Below, piece after piece: positions 8,342-20,354 of a DNA stretch of 47,158 nt. The stretch is taken from the NCBI GenBank assembly GCA_021833365.1, contig JAKBFV010000011.1:1-47158 (forward strand), read 5' to 3'. The notes beneath the pieces are model-generated. The model searched no databases, had not been told where the DNA came from, and saw only the letters and a list, made by a program, of their open reading frames with translations. How positions within the stretch are numbered: the first letter of the stretch is position 1; each line of letters begins with the position of its first letter. The DNA comes from Pseudomonadota bacterium (GTDB lineage: Bacteria > Pseudomonadota > Gammaproteobacteria > Pseudomonadales > Moraxellaceae). A program made the translations under genes and the position numbers.

Positions 8342-9667
8342 TCACCCTCCTCGCACGAAGACGGCGATCGATTCGACGTGCGCCGTATGTGGAAACATAT
8401 CCATCACCCCGGCACTCAACAGGGTATAGCCCTGCGCCGCCAGAATGCCGGCATCACGCGCCAGGGTCGCCGGATTGCACGACACATAGACGACACGGGG
8501 TGCCCCCCAGTGCGGCAGATAGCGCATCACTTCTTCGGCGCCACTGCGCGGCGGATCGATGAGAATACGGTCAAATTTTTCTCCCGCCAAGACCGATGTA
8601 CGCAGATCCTGCTGCAGGTTTTCAGCGTGAAAGACGAGATGATCGAGGCCATGCGCACGCGCATTCTCCGCAGCACGCTCCGTCATCTCGATGCTGCCCT
8701 CCACCCCGACGACACGCTGCGCCCGGCGCGCCAAAGGCAAGGTGAAATTGCCCAGGCCACAAAAAAGATCGAGGACACGATGCTCGGGTTGTAGATCAAG
8801 CAAATTCAGGGCCAGATCGACCATGGCGCGATTGATACCGGCATGAACCTGGGTGAAATCGCTGGGGTGGAAAGCCATGCGCAAGTTCGCCGTGGGCAGG
8901 GCGTAGTGCAGGCGATCCTGTGCCGTCGCTGCTGTTTGCGTCAATGGGCAGACACTTTCCGGTCCGGCCGACTGGCCGTAGGCGATGAGACCATGCTGCG
9001 CACAAAACTCGATGAGACGCTGCCGGTCATCCGCCGACAAAGGCTGCAGATGACGGAAGATCAACGCCAGTTCATCGTCGCCGGCGGCGAATTCGATCTG
9101 CGCTATCTGCTGCCGCGCCGCCAGGGATTCGAGACATGCGCGCAAGTCCGGCAGGAGCCGCGAAAGGCGCTCATCGAGCACGGCGCACGCATCCATATCG
9201 ACGAGAAAATTCGAGTGCTTCTCACGAAAACCGATGAGCAGGCGTTCCTTCTTGAGGACGTAGCGCACACCCAGACGCGCCTTGCGACGGTAAGCCAAAG
9301 TCTCGGCGCGCAAGGGCGGCAGCCAGGAACGCGGTTCAATGGCACCAAAATGGCGCAATTGCTCGGCCAGAGCCTGTTGTTTGTAGTGCAGCTGCGCTGC
9401 ATTGCTCATATGCTGCAAAGAGCAGCCGCCACAGACGCTGGCGAGGTGACAGGGCGGTTCGACGCGGTCAGGGCTGGCGTGCAGGACTTCGATGACGCGC
9501 GCTTCATCGAAACGGCGTTGCCGACGTATCCAGGCGGCGCGTACGGTCTCACCCGGCAAAGCAGCATCGACGAAGACGACCTTACCCTCATGATGGGCGA
9601 TACCGCGCCCCTCATGGCTGAGCGCTTCGATCTTGAGCTCGTGCTGCGGCAAGGGCTGACGACTCAT
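8342..9667 (-). CDS. rlmD: 23S rRNA (uracil1939-C5)-methyltransferase RlmD
   Basis: 441 residues (E. coli 433). It methylates U1939 of 23S rRNA with SAM. A TRAM domain lies at the N terminus (ELKIEALSHEGRGIAH... VFVDAALPGETV). 4Fe-4S cluster cysteines are visible in CHLASVCGGC, with a further one in MDACAVL. The SAM-binding motif is VLDLFCGLGNFTLPLA. The catalytic nucleophile Cys is in VYVSCNPATLARDAG. The start MSRQPLPQHE was chosen because it overlaps the upstream stop as ATGA and has a GGGAGA ribosome site; the longer frame reads back into the exonuclease gene. The position next to relA is conserved in gammaproteobacteria. Confidence 0.94.
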   Translation of the reverse strand: MSRQPLPQHELKIEALSHEGRGIAHHEGKVVFVDAALPGETVRAAWIRRQRRFDEARVIEVLHASPDRVEPPCHLASVCGGCSLQHMSNAAQLHYKQQALAEQLRHFGAIEPRSWLPPLRAETLAYRRKARLGVRYVLKKERLLIGFREKHSNFLVDMDACAVLDERLSRLLPDLRACLESLAARQQIAQIEFAAGDDELALIFRHLQPLSADDRQRLIEFCAQHGLIAYGQSAGPESVCPLTQTAATAQDRLHYALPTANLRMAFHPSDFTQVHAGINRAMVDLALNLLDLQPEHRVLDLFCGLGNFTLPLARRAQRVVGVEGSIEMTERAAENARAHGLDHLVFHAENLQQDLRTSVLAGEKFDRILIDPPRSGAEEVMRYLPHWGAPRVVYVSCNPATLARDAGILAAQGYTLLSAGVMDMFPHTAHVESIAVFVRGG

Positions 9668-10452
9668 AGACCGATCTCCCGGGAGGCATTCCAGGTCGCC
9701 AGAAACTCGCGCCAAGTGGCGTCCTCACTCTGCGCCAGCACATCGCGCAAGAGAGCTTCCTCGGTCGCGACGCGATCAGCGTCGAAGTGACCGCGCAATT
9801 GCTGAAAGCGCAAGAAAACCAGCCAGGTGTTCATCACGTCGGTCTCGCAATAAGCTCGGATGCCGGCGATGTCACCGCGTTGCCAGGCCGGCCAGACCTC
9901 CTGCCCGGACATGCCGAGCTTGCCCGGAAAACCGAGCAGGGTGGCGATATGGTCGAGCGGCGCCGTGGCGCGCGCCTGATACAGCGAGAGCAGATCCATG
10001 AGGTCGATATGGCGCTGATGATAGCGGCTGACGTAGTTGTTATAGCGAAACTCCTTGTTGTCTTCGCCCTGATCCCAGAAAGCGTGGGCATCGACACGCC
10101 AGCGTAAGGCGCGGTAGCTCAGTACGGGCAGATCGAAAGCCTGTCCGTTCCAGGAGATGAGGGTCGGCGTAAAGCGTTCCAGACCGGCGAAGAAACGTCG
10201 AATGAGCGACGCCTCGTCATCGCCGGGCTCGCCCAGCGACCATACCTTGAGTTGGTCCTGATGACGCAGGAGCACCGAAATACAGACGATCTTCTGCAAG
10301 GTCAAGCGCAGAAAATCACTGCCATTTTCCTCTCGACGCTGCAGTTGCATGGCTGCGAGAACCTCCTCGTCACTGAGTTCTGGCAAGTCGTACAGACGCC
10401 GGCCGGCCTCGATGTCAGGTATGGTCTCGATATCGAAAACGAAGTAATTCAC
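9664..10452 (-). CDS. PolB-type 3'-5' exonuclease (DNA_pol_B_exo2 family)
   Basis: 262 residues starting at a GTG whose bases overlap the cysM stop (GTGA), with a CGGAGG ribosome site 6 bases upstream. It belongs to the predicted 3'-5' exonuclease family related to the proofreading domain of DNA polymerase B. ExoI is FDIETIPD with the metal-binding Asp and Glu, ExoII is LISWNGQAFDLPVL, and ExoIII is around AYCETDVMNTWLVFLRF. No polymerase domain is attached. Translational coupling to cysM and rlmD is tight, but there is no obvious pathway link, so the grouping may be historical. Substrate and role are unproven for this family. Confidence 0.85.
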   Translation of the reverse strand: MNYFVFDIETIPDIEAGRRLYDLPELSDEEVLAAMQLQRREENGSDFLRLTLQKIVCISVLLRHQDQLKVWSLGEPGDDEASLIRRFFAGLERFTPTLISWNGQAFDLPVLSYRALRWRVDAHAFWDQGEDNKEFRYNNYVSRYHQRHIDLMDLLSLYQARATAPLDHIATLLGFPGKLGMSGQEVWPAWQRGDIAGIRAYCETDVMNTWLVFLRFQQLRGHFDADRVATEEALLRDVLAQSEDATWREFLATWNASREIGL

Positions 10453-11336
10453 GTCACCTCCGCAAAGATGCCGGTTGATAGATAACGATCGCCGCGATCG
10501 CAGATGATAGCGACGACGACTGCGTCTGGATGCTGAGCTGCCACCTGCAAGGCGACGTGAACAGCAGCGCCGCTCGAGACTCCGACGCATAAGCCTTCCT
10601 GACGCGCCAGAGCGCGCACGCCGGCGATGGCATCGACGACCTCGACATCGAGCACGCGATCGACACGACGGGCATCGTAGATCGCCGGCATATAAGCGGC
10701 CGGCCAGCGCCGTATGCCAGCGATCTGGCTGCCAGGTGCTGGCTGCAGACCGATGATCTCAATCTCCGGCTTGTGTTCCTTGAGATAGCGCGACACCCCC
10801 ATGATGGTTCCCGTCGTCCCCATACTGCTGACAAAATGGGTAATACGACCGGCGCTTTGCTGCCAGATCTCTGGCCCCGTCCCTTCATAATGGGCACGCG
10901 GATTGTCCGGATTGGAGAATTGATCGAGCATGAAGGCCTCACCACGGTCGCGCATGGCGGTGGCCAGATCGCGCGCCCCTTCCATACCGGCTGCCGCTGG
11001 CACCAAAATCAATTCGGCTCCATAAGCGCGCATGGCGGCACAGCGCTCCTGCGTCTGATTGTCCGGCATGACTAGGCACATGCGTAACCCGAGGGCAGCC
11101 GCGACCATGGCCAGGGCGATGCCGGTATTGCCGGAGGTCGCTTCGACCAGGCGATCACCAACCCGGACTTCACCGCGCGCCATGGCGGCGCGCAGCATCC
11201 AGGTCGCGGCGCGATCTTTGACCGAGCCACCGGGATTTTGCCCCTCAAGCTTGACCCAGACCTCTCCCGCCGTGGGCGCCGGCAGTCGACTCAGACGAAT
11301 CAGGGGGGTCTGCCCCACGAGATCGAGCAGCTGCAA
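10449..11336 (-). CDS. cysM: Cysteine synthase B (O-acetylserine sulfhydrylase)
   Basis: About 295 residues; first gene of the leftward operon. It makes cysteine from O-acetylserine and sulfide or thiosulfate, using PLP. The PLP lysine is in NPGGSVKDRAA and the substrate loop in EATSGNTGIALA. The PLP-phosphate loop is SSMGTTGTIMGVSRYL, and SGAAVHVAL lies near the end. No ATG fits. I prefer TTG at 11336, which sits 5 bases after a GGGGAGG ribosome site; a GTG at 11342 is also in frame but abuts that site. The CysM subtype is suggested by length, the short N terminus and the conserved cysM-rlmD-relA order. It is divergent from the hybrid kinase gene with only about 70 bases between them. Confidence 0.9.
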   Translation of the reverse strand: MQLLDLVGQTPLIRLSRLPAPTAGEVWVKLEGQNPGGSVKDRAATWMLRAAMARGEVRVGDRLVEATSGNTGIALAMVAAALGLRMCLVMPDNQTQERCAAMRAYGAELILVPAAAGMEGARDLATAMRDRGEAFMLDQFSNPDNPRAHYEGTGPEIWQQSAGRITHFVSSMGTTGTIMGVSRYLKEHKPEIEIIGLQPAPGSQIAGIRRWPAAYMPAIYDARRVDRVLDVEVVDAIAGVRALARQEGLCVGVSSGAAVHVALQVAAQHPDAVVVAIICDRGDRYLSTGIFAEVT

Positions 11337-11409
11337 GTTCACCTCCCCATACTGCGAATGCCTAAAGGCGGCTATAGTACACCGCTGACCCCCCTGACGG
11401 CGAATAGGC

Positions 11410-14019
11410 ATGCCTCACAGTTTCTTGCAACGATCGTTGCTCATCACTTTGAGCCCCGTGCTTCTCGTCGTTTTGTTGGCGGCCGGATTTCACTTGCAGA
11501 GTCGCTTCGGCGAGATCGATCAGGAACAAAGTCAGCACCGCCAGTTGCTCGCTGAAACCCTGCGTCTGCGCCTGCTCGAACATGCCGGTGAAGCACCCGC
11601 GGAACTCCTCCAGGACACCCTCGATAATGAAGACTTGCGCGCCTGGGGATTGATCGATGCGCAGGGGCATACCCTTTTTTATGCCGGCCTGCATCCGCCT
11701 CGGCATCTCCTGCCGGGTTCAGCGCTGCCCATGCCTGGGAATGAAACACTGCGCCTGGTCGGCCAGCTGCCCTCCTATGCACGCCCGGTCTGGTTATGGC
11801 TGCAGTTTTCTGACGATGGCGCGCGCCTGCGCAAGGATGAAACCCTGCTCGCCGCCCTGTTATTGACCTTGGCCGCCCTCGGCCTGAGCTCTATTTTCGT
11901 CGTCGCCAGCACACGACAGCTGCTCCGTCCCATCCGCGGCATCATCGAAACCGCCGGCAAGCTGCGTGGTGCGCAATGGGACACGCGCTTTCCGGAACAA
12001 GGTAGTCGCGAGTTCAACCTGCTCGGCCAGCACTTAAATCAGATGTTGAGCACCCTGCAAAGCGAAGTCGATGACCTTAAACAGAGCATGGAGCAGACCC
12101 ATGAAGACCTGCAATCGACGCTCGAGTCGATGGAGATCAAAAACATCGAACTCTCTCTGGCGCGTAAGGAAGCTCTGGAAGCCAACCGCATTAAGTCCGA
12201 ATTTCTCGCCAATATGTCGCATGAAATCCGCACGCCACTCAATGGCATCATGGGTTTTGCCAACCTGCTCGCCCGCAGCCGCCTATCGCCGCGCCAGCAT
12301 GACTATGTGCAGACCATCCAGAAATCTTCGGAAAACCTGCTCGCCATCATCAATGACGTCCTCGATCTCAGCAAAATTGAAGCCGACAAACTCATTCTCG
12401 AACGTATCCCGCTCAATATCGAGGAATGCGTGCATGACGTGCAAAATCTGCTGGCACCACTGGCGGCGGCAAAACACCTGCAGCAGATCACTTTCGTTTA
12501 TCAGGATGTGCCCCGCCACCTCATGGGCGACCCCCTGCGTATCAAGCAGATCCTCATCAACCTGCTCAGCAATGCCATCAAATTCACACCACAGGGCGAG
12601 ATCACCCTACGCGTCATGCTGGAACAGGAGGATGAGCAGGAACCCACCCTCCGCCTGAGTGTCACCGATACCGGCATCGGTGTGTCCGCCGACGAATCCC
12701 TGTTCCAGCCTTTCAGCCAGGGAGGATTGCAGAGTCAATATGGCGGCACCGGCCTCGGCCTCGTCATCAGCAAGCGCCTGGTCGAGATGATGGGCGGCGA
12801 GATCAGTTACGAGAGTGCCCCCGGGCAAGGCAGCACGTTTTGGTTCACCCTGCGCCTGCGCCGCGATCCGTTGTTGCATGAATCTGCCGAGCCCGCTCTG
12901 TTTGCCAGCTGCGCCCTGATCATCGGACATGACGGCCTGCGCCAGATGTGGGAGCACCTGCTCGCACGCTGGTGTGGCAAGATCCATACCCTGCGTCATG
13001 AAGAGGAGCTCGACTTTAGCGACCACAAGCCCGAACTCGTCGTCGCCCATGTCAAACTGCAGGAAGCCGACTCCCTGATGGCGCGGACACGTCAGCAAGG
13101 ACTGCCTCTTCTGCTTCTGCACGATAGCGCCGATCCCGGCCTCGATCGCTTACATGATCTCGAAGGCATCGAGACCCTGGCCCTGCCTGCTTCGGCACAA
13201 AAACTCTGGTCATCTCTGCAACATCTCCTGCCACCGTCGACACTCTCTGCGTTCGCCGTCATGCCGCCGACCCTCCCGACCGGCAAAGTGCTCGTCGTCG
13301 ACGATCACCCGGCCAATCTGCTGCTCGTATCCACTTTGCTCGAGGATCTCGGCCTCACTGTCCTGCATGCCGATAGCGGTGCCGCCGCCCTCGCCTGCGT
13401 GGAGAAGGAAAAAGTCGATATGATCCTCATGGACATCCGTATGCCCGGCATGGATGGCTTGACGGCGACACGCGCCATCCGCGCTCTGCACACACACCCA
13501 CGTATGCCGATCATCGCGGTGACGGCACATGCCATGGCCAGTGAACGTCAGGAGGCGCTCGCTGCCGGCATGGATGACTATATGACCAAACCCTTACAGG
13601 AGGCACAGCTGCGCCGCCTCATCCTGCGCTGGCTGCAGCCCGGCCAGCGCGCCCTCGACGGTCATGCCCAACCTGCCCCTGTCGACTGGGAGGAAGGCCG
13701 CCGGCTCGCTGCCGGCAAGAAAGATCTGGCGGAAGAGATGATCACGATGCTGGTGACGGGCTTGCCGGCCGAGATCGAAGCCTTACATCAGGCTCTGGCG
13801 CGCGGTGATCGGGAGCAGCTGCTCGATCGTGTCCATTACCTTCACGGCGCCTGCCGTTACTGCGGCGTTCCGCGCCTACGCTCTCTTGCCAGCGACCTCG
13901 ATCAGCGCCTGCGCGAGGGGGGCGACGATGACGCGACCTTGAACGCAGAGGTCGCGAGCCTGCTCAGCGCGATGCAGGAGTTGGTCGACTGGTGGCAGGC
14001 GCGACCATCCCCACGCTAA
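11410..14019 (+). CDS. barA: Hybrid sensor histidine kinase BarA/GacS
   Basis: 869 residues. This is the tripartite kinase that phosphorylates the UvrY/GacA regulator and so controls the Csr/Rsm small RNAs. Membrane helices (about 9-28 and 150-172) flank a periplasmic domain; a HAMP domain follows. The histidine kinase core is FLANMSHEIRTPLNGIMGF with H271, then NLLSNAIKF, VTDTGIGV and GGTGLGLVISKRL. A first receiver-like stretch (about 495-615) lacks the phosphoacceptor Asp. A true receiver follows with D675 (MILMDIRMPGMDG). A C-terminal Hpt domain has H812 in HYLHGACRYCGVPRL. Position next to cysM-rlmD-relA matches the gacS neighbourhood in Pseudomonas. The ribosome site is weak. gacA/uvrY is not in the window. 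Confidence 0.94.
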   Translation: MPHSFLQRSLLITLSPVLLVVLLAAGFHLQSRFGEIDQEQSQHRQLLAETLRLRLLEHAGEAPAELLQDTLDNEDLRAWGLIDAQGHTLFYAGLHPPRHLLPGSALPMPGNETLRLVGQLPSYARPVWLWLQFSDDGARLRKDETLLAALLLTLAALGLSSIFVVASTRQLLRPIRGIIETAGKLRGAQWDTRFPEQGSREFNLLGQHLNQMLSTLQSEVDDLKQSMEQTHEDLQSTLESMEIKNIELSLARKEALEANRIKSEFLANMSHEIRTPLNGIMGFANLLARSRLSPRQHDYVQTIQKSSENLLAIINDVLDLSKIEADKLILERIPLNIEECVHDVQNLLAPLAAAKHLQQITFVYQDVPRHLMGDPLRIKQILINLLSNAIKFTPQGEITLRVMLEQEDEQEPTLRLSVTDTGIGVSADESLFQPFSQGGLQSQYGGTGLGLVISKRLVEMMGGEISYESAPGQGSTFWFTLRLRRDPLLHESAEPALFASCALIIGHDGLRQMWEHLLARWCGKIHTLRHEEELDFSDHKPELVVAHVKLQEADSLMARTRQQGLPLLLLHDSADPGLDRLHDLEGIETLALPASAQKLWSSLQHLLPPSTLSAFAVMPPTLPTGKVLVVDDHPANLLLVSTLLEDLGLTVLHADSGAAALACVEKEKVDMILMDIRMPGMDGLTATRAIRALHTHPRMPIIAVTAHAMASERQEALAAGMDDYMTKPLQEAQLRRLILRWLQPGQRALDGHAQPAPVDWEEGRRLAAGKKDLAEEMITMLVTGLPAEIEALHQALARGDREQLLDRVHYLHGACRYCGVPRLRSLASDLDQRLREGGDDDATLNAEVASLLSAMQELVDWWQARPSPR

Positions 14020-14208
14020 CGGTCATGAACTCCAACCAAGTCGCTCAGCGATGGGATGGAGTTTCGCAGGACGTAAGGCCCCGCGCTGGATCAAGGCTCT
14101 GACCAAGTTCGGCTTCATCAACCCAGCCAACACCTGACCCTCGCGTTCACCAATAGCATGACCTTCACGCCGGGTCAGGAAGGCGCTCGCCGTCTTTCAC
14201 GCTAACTC
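14020..14208. other. Intergenic spacer between barA and ftsK
   Basis: 189 bases between convergent genes. A short hairpin GGCG-CT-CGCC (14183-14192) followed by GTCTTT could be a weak bidirectional terminator. A 28-codon reading frame (14051-14137, beginning MGWSFAGRKAPRW and ending NPANT) has no ribosome site and no recognised homologue; I do not call it a gene. Confidence 0.4.
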
Positions 14209-16689
14209 CTACTCACGTCGCGGCAGCAGGATCTCGCGCTGACCATTGCTGCCCATGGCTCCTACCACACCGGCATTCTCCATGGCTTCGATCAGCCGCG
14301 CCGCGCGGTTGTAGCCAATCTTGAAACGACGTTGCACGAAAGAGGCCGATGCGCGGCGGGTCTCGAGAACGAAGGCCAGTGCCTGGTCGTAGAGAGCATC
14401 CTGCTCGGGATCATCCGCATCGCCATTCTCATCGCCCCCCGACGCATCACCGACCTCATAACTGCCTTCGACGATGGCATCGATGTAGGCAGGGGCGCCG
14501 CGCGAACGCCAGTGCGCACAGACGCGATGCACCTCCTCATCCGCCACGAAAGCACCATGCACGCGTTCAGGCAGGCCGGTTCCCGGTGGCAGGAAGAGCA
14601 TATCGCCCTGGCCGAGCAGCTGCTCGGCGCCACCCTGATCGAGGATGGTGCGGGAATCGATGCGACTCGATACCTGGAAGGCGATACGCGTCGGAATATT
14701 CGCCTTGATCAGACCCGTAATGACGTCGACCGATGGTCGCTGGGTCGCCAGAATCAGATGAATACCGGCGGCGCGCGCCTTCTGCGCGATGCGGGCGATG
14801 AGTTCCTCCACCTTCTTGCCAACCACCATCATCATATCGGCGAATTCGTCGACGACGAGAACGATGGCGGGCAGAGTCGCCAGCAGTGCCGGCCCCTCCT
14901 CGAGAGCGCTGTCCTGGCGCCGCCAGAGCGGGTCACGCAGGGGCGTGCCGGCTTTTTCCATCTCCAGGACTTTTTTATTGTAGCCGGCAAGGTTGCGTAC
15001 ACCGACGGCGGCGAGCAGCTTGTAGCGCCTTTCCATCTCGGCCACCGACCAGCGCAGGGCATTGGCCGCTTCCTTCATATCGGTGACGACCGGCGTCAAG
15101 AGATGAGGAATGCCGTCGTAGATCGATAGTTCCAGCATCTTCGGATCGATCATGATCATCCTCACCTCGGCTGGCGTCGCCTTGTAAAGGATGCTCAGGA
15201 TCATGGCGTTGACGCCCACCGACTTGCCCGAACCGGTGGTGCCCGCCACCAGCAGATGCGGCATGCGGGCCAGGTCGGCGACGACCGGACGGCCGCCGAT
15301 GTCCTTGCCGAGCACCAGGGTCAAGGGCGACTCCTTGCTGTCATACTCGACTGAGGAAAGAACTTCAGAAAGACGCACCATCTCCCTGACTTCATTAGGT
15401 ATTTCTATGCCGACGACAGATTTTCCAGGGATCACCTCGACGACCCGCACCGAGATCACCGCCAGGGAACGCGCCAGGTCCTTGGCGATATTGCTGATGC
15501 GCGCCACCTTGACCCCGGCGGCTGGCTGGATCTCAAAACGGGTGATGACCGGACCCGGCTGTACCGCCTTGACCTCGGCATCGATGCCAAATTCACGCAA
15601 CTTGATCTCGAGAAGGCGCGACAAGCCCTCGAGGGTTTCCGGACTGTAGCCGCGTTTTTTCGCCATATCGGGCGGATCGAGCAGAGCGATCGCCGGCAGA
15701 TCGCGCGCTTCATCGGCGGTGAACATCTCCGCCTGTCTCTCGCGCTCGGCCCGCTCGCTCAAAGCAACCGCCGCTACAGCCGGCTGAATATCGGGCTGTG
15801 AGCGCGGCGCGCGCATCTCGAGGGCATCGACATGCTCGCCCCATGGTGGCGATGGCGCCTCCCCATCTTCGAGCACGGGTTCCTGGCGTGCTTGTAAGCT
15901 TCCTTTCCTGCTGCTCTTGCTGCGTGCTGGTTGGGCGGCCGGGGCAGACTCAGGAGCCGATTCAGGCGTTGCCGTGGCGAGCTGTTCCTGCACCCGACGA
16001 TTGCTGATATGCAAGGTGAAATCAGCATCCTCACGTTGCAAAAACTCGCGGCGCAGGGCGCGCTGCTGACGCCAGTACTGATAACTGCGGAGCATGCGCC
16101 GCCATGTCGCTTCCTCGGCGATAGCGAGGGCATGCTCACAAGGTGCGCCGATGGCCTCGCACCAGGCCAGCCAGGGTAGATCGAGCGCCAGCGTCCAGCC
16201 CAGGGCCGCCGCTGACAGCAACAGGAGTGTGGCTGCTGGCAGACCTAGAACGTGCCAAGCCGCCATACCGACGATGCCACCGATGAGGCCACCGGCGGCG
16301 TCATCCATCCAGGTGGCAGGCTGATAAAAGTGCAGGCGTGCCAACGCCGCTGTGGCGATGAGAGCGAGCAAAAGCGAGCCCGCACGCAGAAAAGCCCCAT
16401 GGGGTGAATGCCTGACCTGTGACCAGAGCGGAACGGCGCGTAAAAACAGATACAGGGAGAGCAGAAAGGCACAGGGACCTAAGCCGACATAAAGAAAGTC
16501 GCCGACATGCGCCCCCCAGGCACCGAGAGGATGTGTCCAGACGCCAGCATCACCACTATGCTCCCAGGCAGGATCGTGATCGGAGCGTAGCGCCACCGCC
16601 AGAGCGATGAGTACTGCAAGCAGAAACTGGCTCACCGCCTGCACACCCCGCCACAATCGCCGCTGCCAATCACCGCCACCTTGCGCCAC
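14209..16689 (-). CDS. ftsK: DNA translocase FtsK
   Basis: 826 residues, starting at GTG. FtsK couples division-septum assembly to pumping of the chromosome terminus towards dif. An N-terminal domain with about four membrane helices (residues about 15-190) is followed by a short, Gln/Pro/Ser-rich linker. The motor then has Walker [15 protein letters not shown] (about residues 480-490), Walker [15 protein letters not shown], and [20 protein letters not shown]. The C-terminal gamma winged helix ([28 protein letters not shown], split here: [13 protein letters not shown], then [12 protein letters not shown]) recognises KOPS. The linker is much shorter than in E. coli FtsK (1329 residues), giving the compact form common in many bacteria. 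Confidence 0.96.
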   Translation of the reverse strand: MAQGGGDWQRRLWRGVQAVSQFLLAVLIALAVALRSDHDPAWEHSGDAGVWTHPLGAWGAHVGDFLYVGLGPCAFLLSLYLFLRAVPLWSQVRHSPHGAFLRAGSLLLALIATAALARLHFYQPATWMDDAAGGLIGGIVGMAAWHVLGLPAATLLLLSAAALGWTLALDLPWLAWCEAIGAPCEHALAIAEEATWRRMLRSYQYWRQQRALRREFLQREDADFTLHISNRRVQEQLATATPESAPESAPAAQPARSKSSRKGSLQARQEPVLEDGEAPSPPWGEHVDALEMRAPRSQPDIQPAVAAVALSERAERERQAEMFTADEARDLPAIALLDPPDMAKKRGYSPETLEGLSRLLEIKLREFGIDAEVKAVQPGPVITRFEIQPAAGVKVARISNIAKDLARSLAVISVRVVEVIPGKSVVGIEIPNEVREMVRLSEVLSSVEYDSKESPLTLVLGKDIGGRPVVADLARMPHLLVAGTTGSGKSVGVNAMILSILYKATPAEVRMIMIDPKMLELSIYDGIPHLLTPVVTDMKEAANALRWSVAEMERRYKLLAAVGVRNLAGYNKKVLEMEKAGTPLRDPLWRRQDSALEEGPALLATLPAIVLVVDEFADMMMVVGKKVEELIARIAQKARAAGIHLILATQRPSVDVITGLIKANIPTRIAFQVSSRIDSRTILDQGGAEQLLGQGDMLFLPPGTGLPERVHGAFVADEEVHRVCAHWRSRGAPAYIDAIVEGSYEVGDASGGDENGDADDPEQDALYDQALAFVLETRRASASFVQRRFKIGYNRAARLIEAMENAGVVGAMGSNGQREILLPRRE

Positions 16690-16737
16690 GATCCACTTCC
16701 TGACTGAGTCTGACGGGCGTCATTGTAACCTACTCTG

Positions 16738-18860
<2,123 letters not shown>

Positions 18861-18861
<1 letters not shown>

Positions 18862-19604
18862 TGTCTTCGCCCATCCCCTGGCTGGAGCAGGATACGCCCT
18901 TTCCGCTCCCGCCCTGGCGTAGTGGCCCCCTGCCCGGGGTGATCGCCGGTGGCGCCGATCTGTCGCCGACACGACTTTTACAGGCTTATCACCAGGGGAT
19001 TTTTCCCTGGTATGAGCGCCATGACCCCATCCTCTGGTGGTCACCTGACCCGCGTGGCGTCATCCTGCCGGACGAACTGCACATCTCGCGGCGCCTGCGC
19101 CGCCGCCTGCGTCATGGCGATCATCGCGTCGTCGTCGATGACGATTTCAAGGCCGTCATGCAAGGCTGTGCCATGGAACGTCGCGGTGAGACCGGTACCT
19201 GGATCCATCCTGAGATGATCGACGCCTATACGCGCCTCTTCCATCTCGGACACGCGCATGCCTTTTCTGTCTATGCCGGCGAGGAACTGATCGGCGGCCT
19301 CTATGGCGTCAGCGTCGGCCGCATCTTCTGTGCCGAATCGATGTTCTCACGTCGCCCCGATGCCTCGAAGTTCGCACTGATCGCCTGTGTACGCTGGCTG
19401 GCTGCGGCTGGCTGCCCTCTCATCGATACACAGTTGCTCAATCCGCACATCGCCCGCCTCGGCGCCCGTGAGATTCCTCGCGCCAGCTATCTGGCTATAC
19501 TGGAGAAAGAACGTTCAGCGTCTCTGCTTCATCCTTGGCCAAGCGGCAAAGATCTCATGCCCTGGCTGCAGCAGCTTGAATCACGAGGAAGTCCTAGCCC
19601 ATGA
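18861..19604 (+). CDS. aat: Leucyl/phenylalanyl-tRNA--protein transferase
   Basis: 247 residues (E. coli 234). Aat adds Leu or Phe from aminoacyl-tRNA to N-terminal Arg or Lys, tagging the protein for ClpS/ClpAP. Family motifs visible: LLQAYHQGIFPWYE, LWWSPDPRGVI, GTWIHPEMIDAY, GGLYGVSVGRIFCAESMFSR (the acceptor pocket) and LIDTQLLNPHIARLGAREI. It is translationally coupled to trxB (1-base overlap) and to bpt (ATGA, 4-base overlap). Confidence 0.96.
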
Positions 19605-20308
19605 GCTCTGGCAACGAACTGCGTTTCTTCAGCACGGCTGTGCATGACTGCAGCTACCTGCCCGGTCATCGTGCTTCGACGCTGTTTGCCGATCCCGAAC
19701 GCAATATGAACGTCGCGCTTTACAGCCACCTATCGCGCATCGGCTTTCGCCGCAGCGGTGACTTCGTCTATCGCCCGCACTGCGGCCCCTGCCAGGCCTG
19801 TGTGCCAGTACGCATCCCGGTGGCACAGTTCCATCCGACCCGTCAGCATCGCCGTACTTGGCTGATGAATGCAGACCTCGCCGTGAGCTGGGAGCGTCCC
19901 GGTCTGACCGAAGAACGCTATGCCCTCTACGCCGCCTACATAGGGCGCCGCCACAGCGATGGTGACATGTATCCACCGAGCCGCGACCAGTACCGATCTT
20001 TTCTATTGTCGACTTGGTCCGACCTCATGTTCCTCGAATTCCGGCTGCAAGGACGCCTGGTCGCCGTCGCCGTCTGTGACTGGCTACAGGATGGCCTCTC
20101 CGCCACCTACACGTTCTACGATCCCGAATTGCACGCGCGCAGCCTTGGCACCTATGCCATCCTTTGCCAGATCGAGAGCTGCCGACGCCTCGACCTGCAC
20201 GCCCTGTATCTCGGCTACTGGATCAAAGAGTCGCCAAAAATGGCCTACAAGGCACGGTTTCGCCCTCTCGAACTCTATGTTCATGACGCCTGGCTGCTGG
20301 CACGCTGA
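19601..20308 (+). CDS. bpt: Aspartate/glutamate leucyltransferase Bpt
   Basis: 235 residues. Bpt transfers leucine from Leu-tRNA to N-terminal Asp or Glu, feeding the bacterial N-end rule. It is related to eukaryotic arginyltransferase Ate1. The N-terminal domain carries the conserved cysteines ([19 protein letters not shown]). The C-terminal GNAT-like part shows [33 protein letters not shown] and [18 protein letters not shown]. It overlaps aat by 4 bases, so both N-end-rule transferases are made together. In many relatives infA follows bpt; here ubiG follows instead. Confidence 0.95.
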   Translation: MSSGNELRFFSTAVHDCSYLPGHRASTLFADPERNMNVALYSHLSRIGFRRSGDFVYRPHCGPCQACVPVRIPVAQFHPTRQHRRTWLMNADLAVSWERPGLTEERYALYAAYIGRRHSDGDMYPPSRDQYRSFLLSTWSDLMFLEFRLQGRLVAVAVCDWLQDGLSATYTFYDPELHARSLGTYAILCQIESCRRLDLHALYLGYWIKESPKMAYKARFRPLELYVHDAWLLAR

Positions 20309-20321
20309 GCATGGAAAGGCC

Positions 20322-20327
20322 TATAAT
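20322..20327 (+). promoter_or_regulatory. TATAAT -10 box before ubiG
   Basis: A perfect TATAAT lies just after the bpt stop. At 17-base spacing the -35 position (GGCACG) is weak. If used, transcription would begin near 20334, making an ATG at 20337 almost leaderless and favouring the ATG at 20355 or 20358 for ubiG. Confidence 0.4.
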
Positions 20328-20354
20328 GGCGGTCCGATGAGCATAAAGGCCGCG

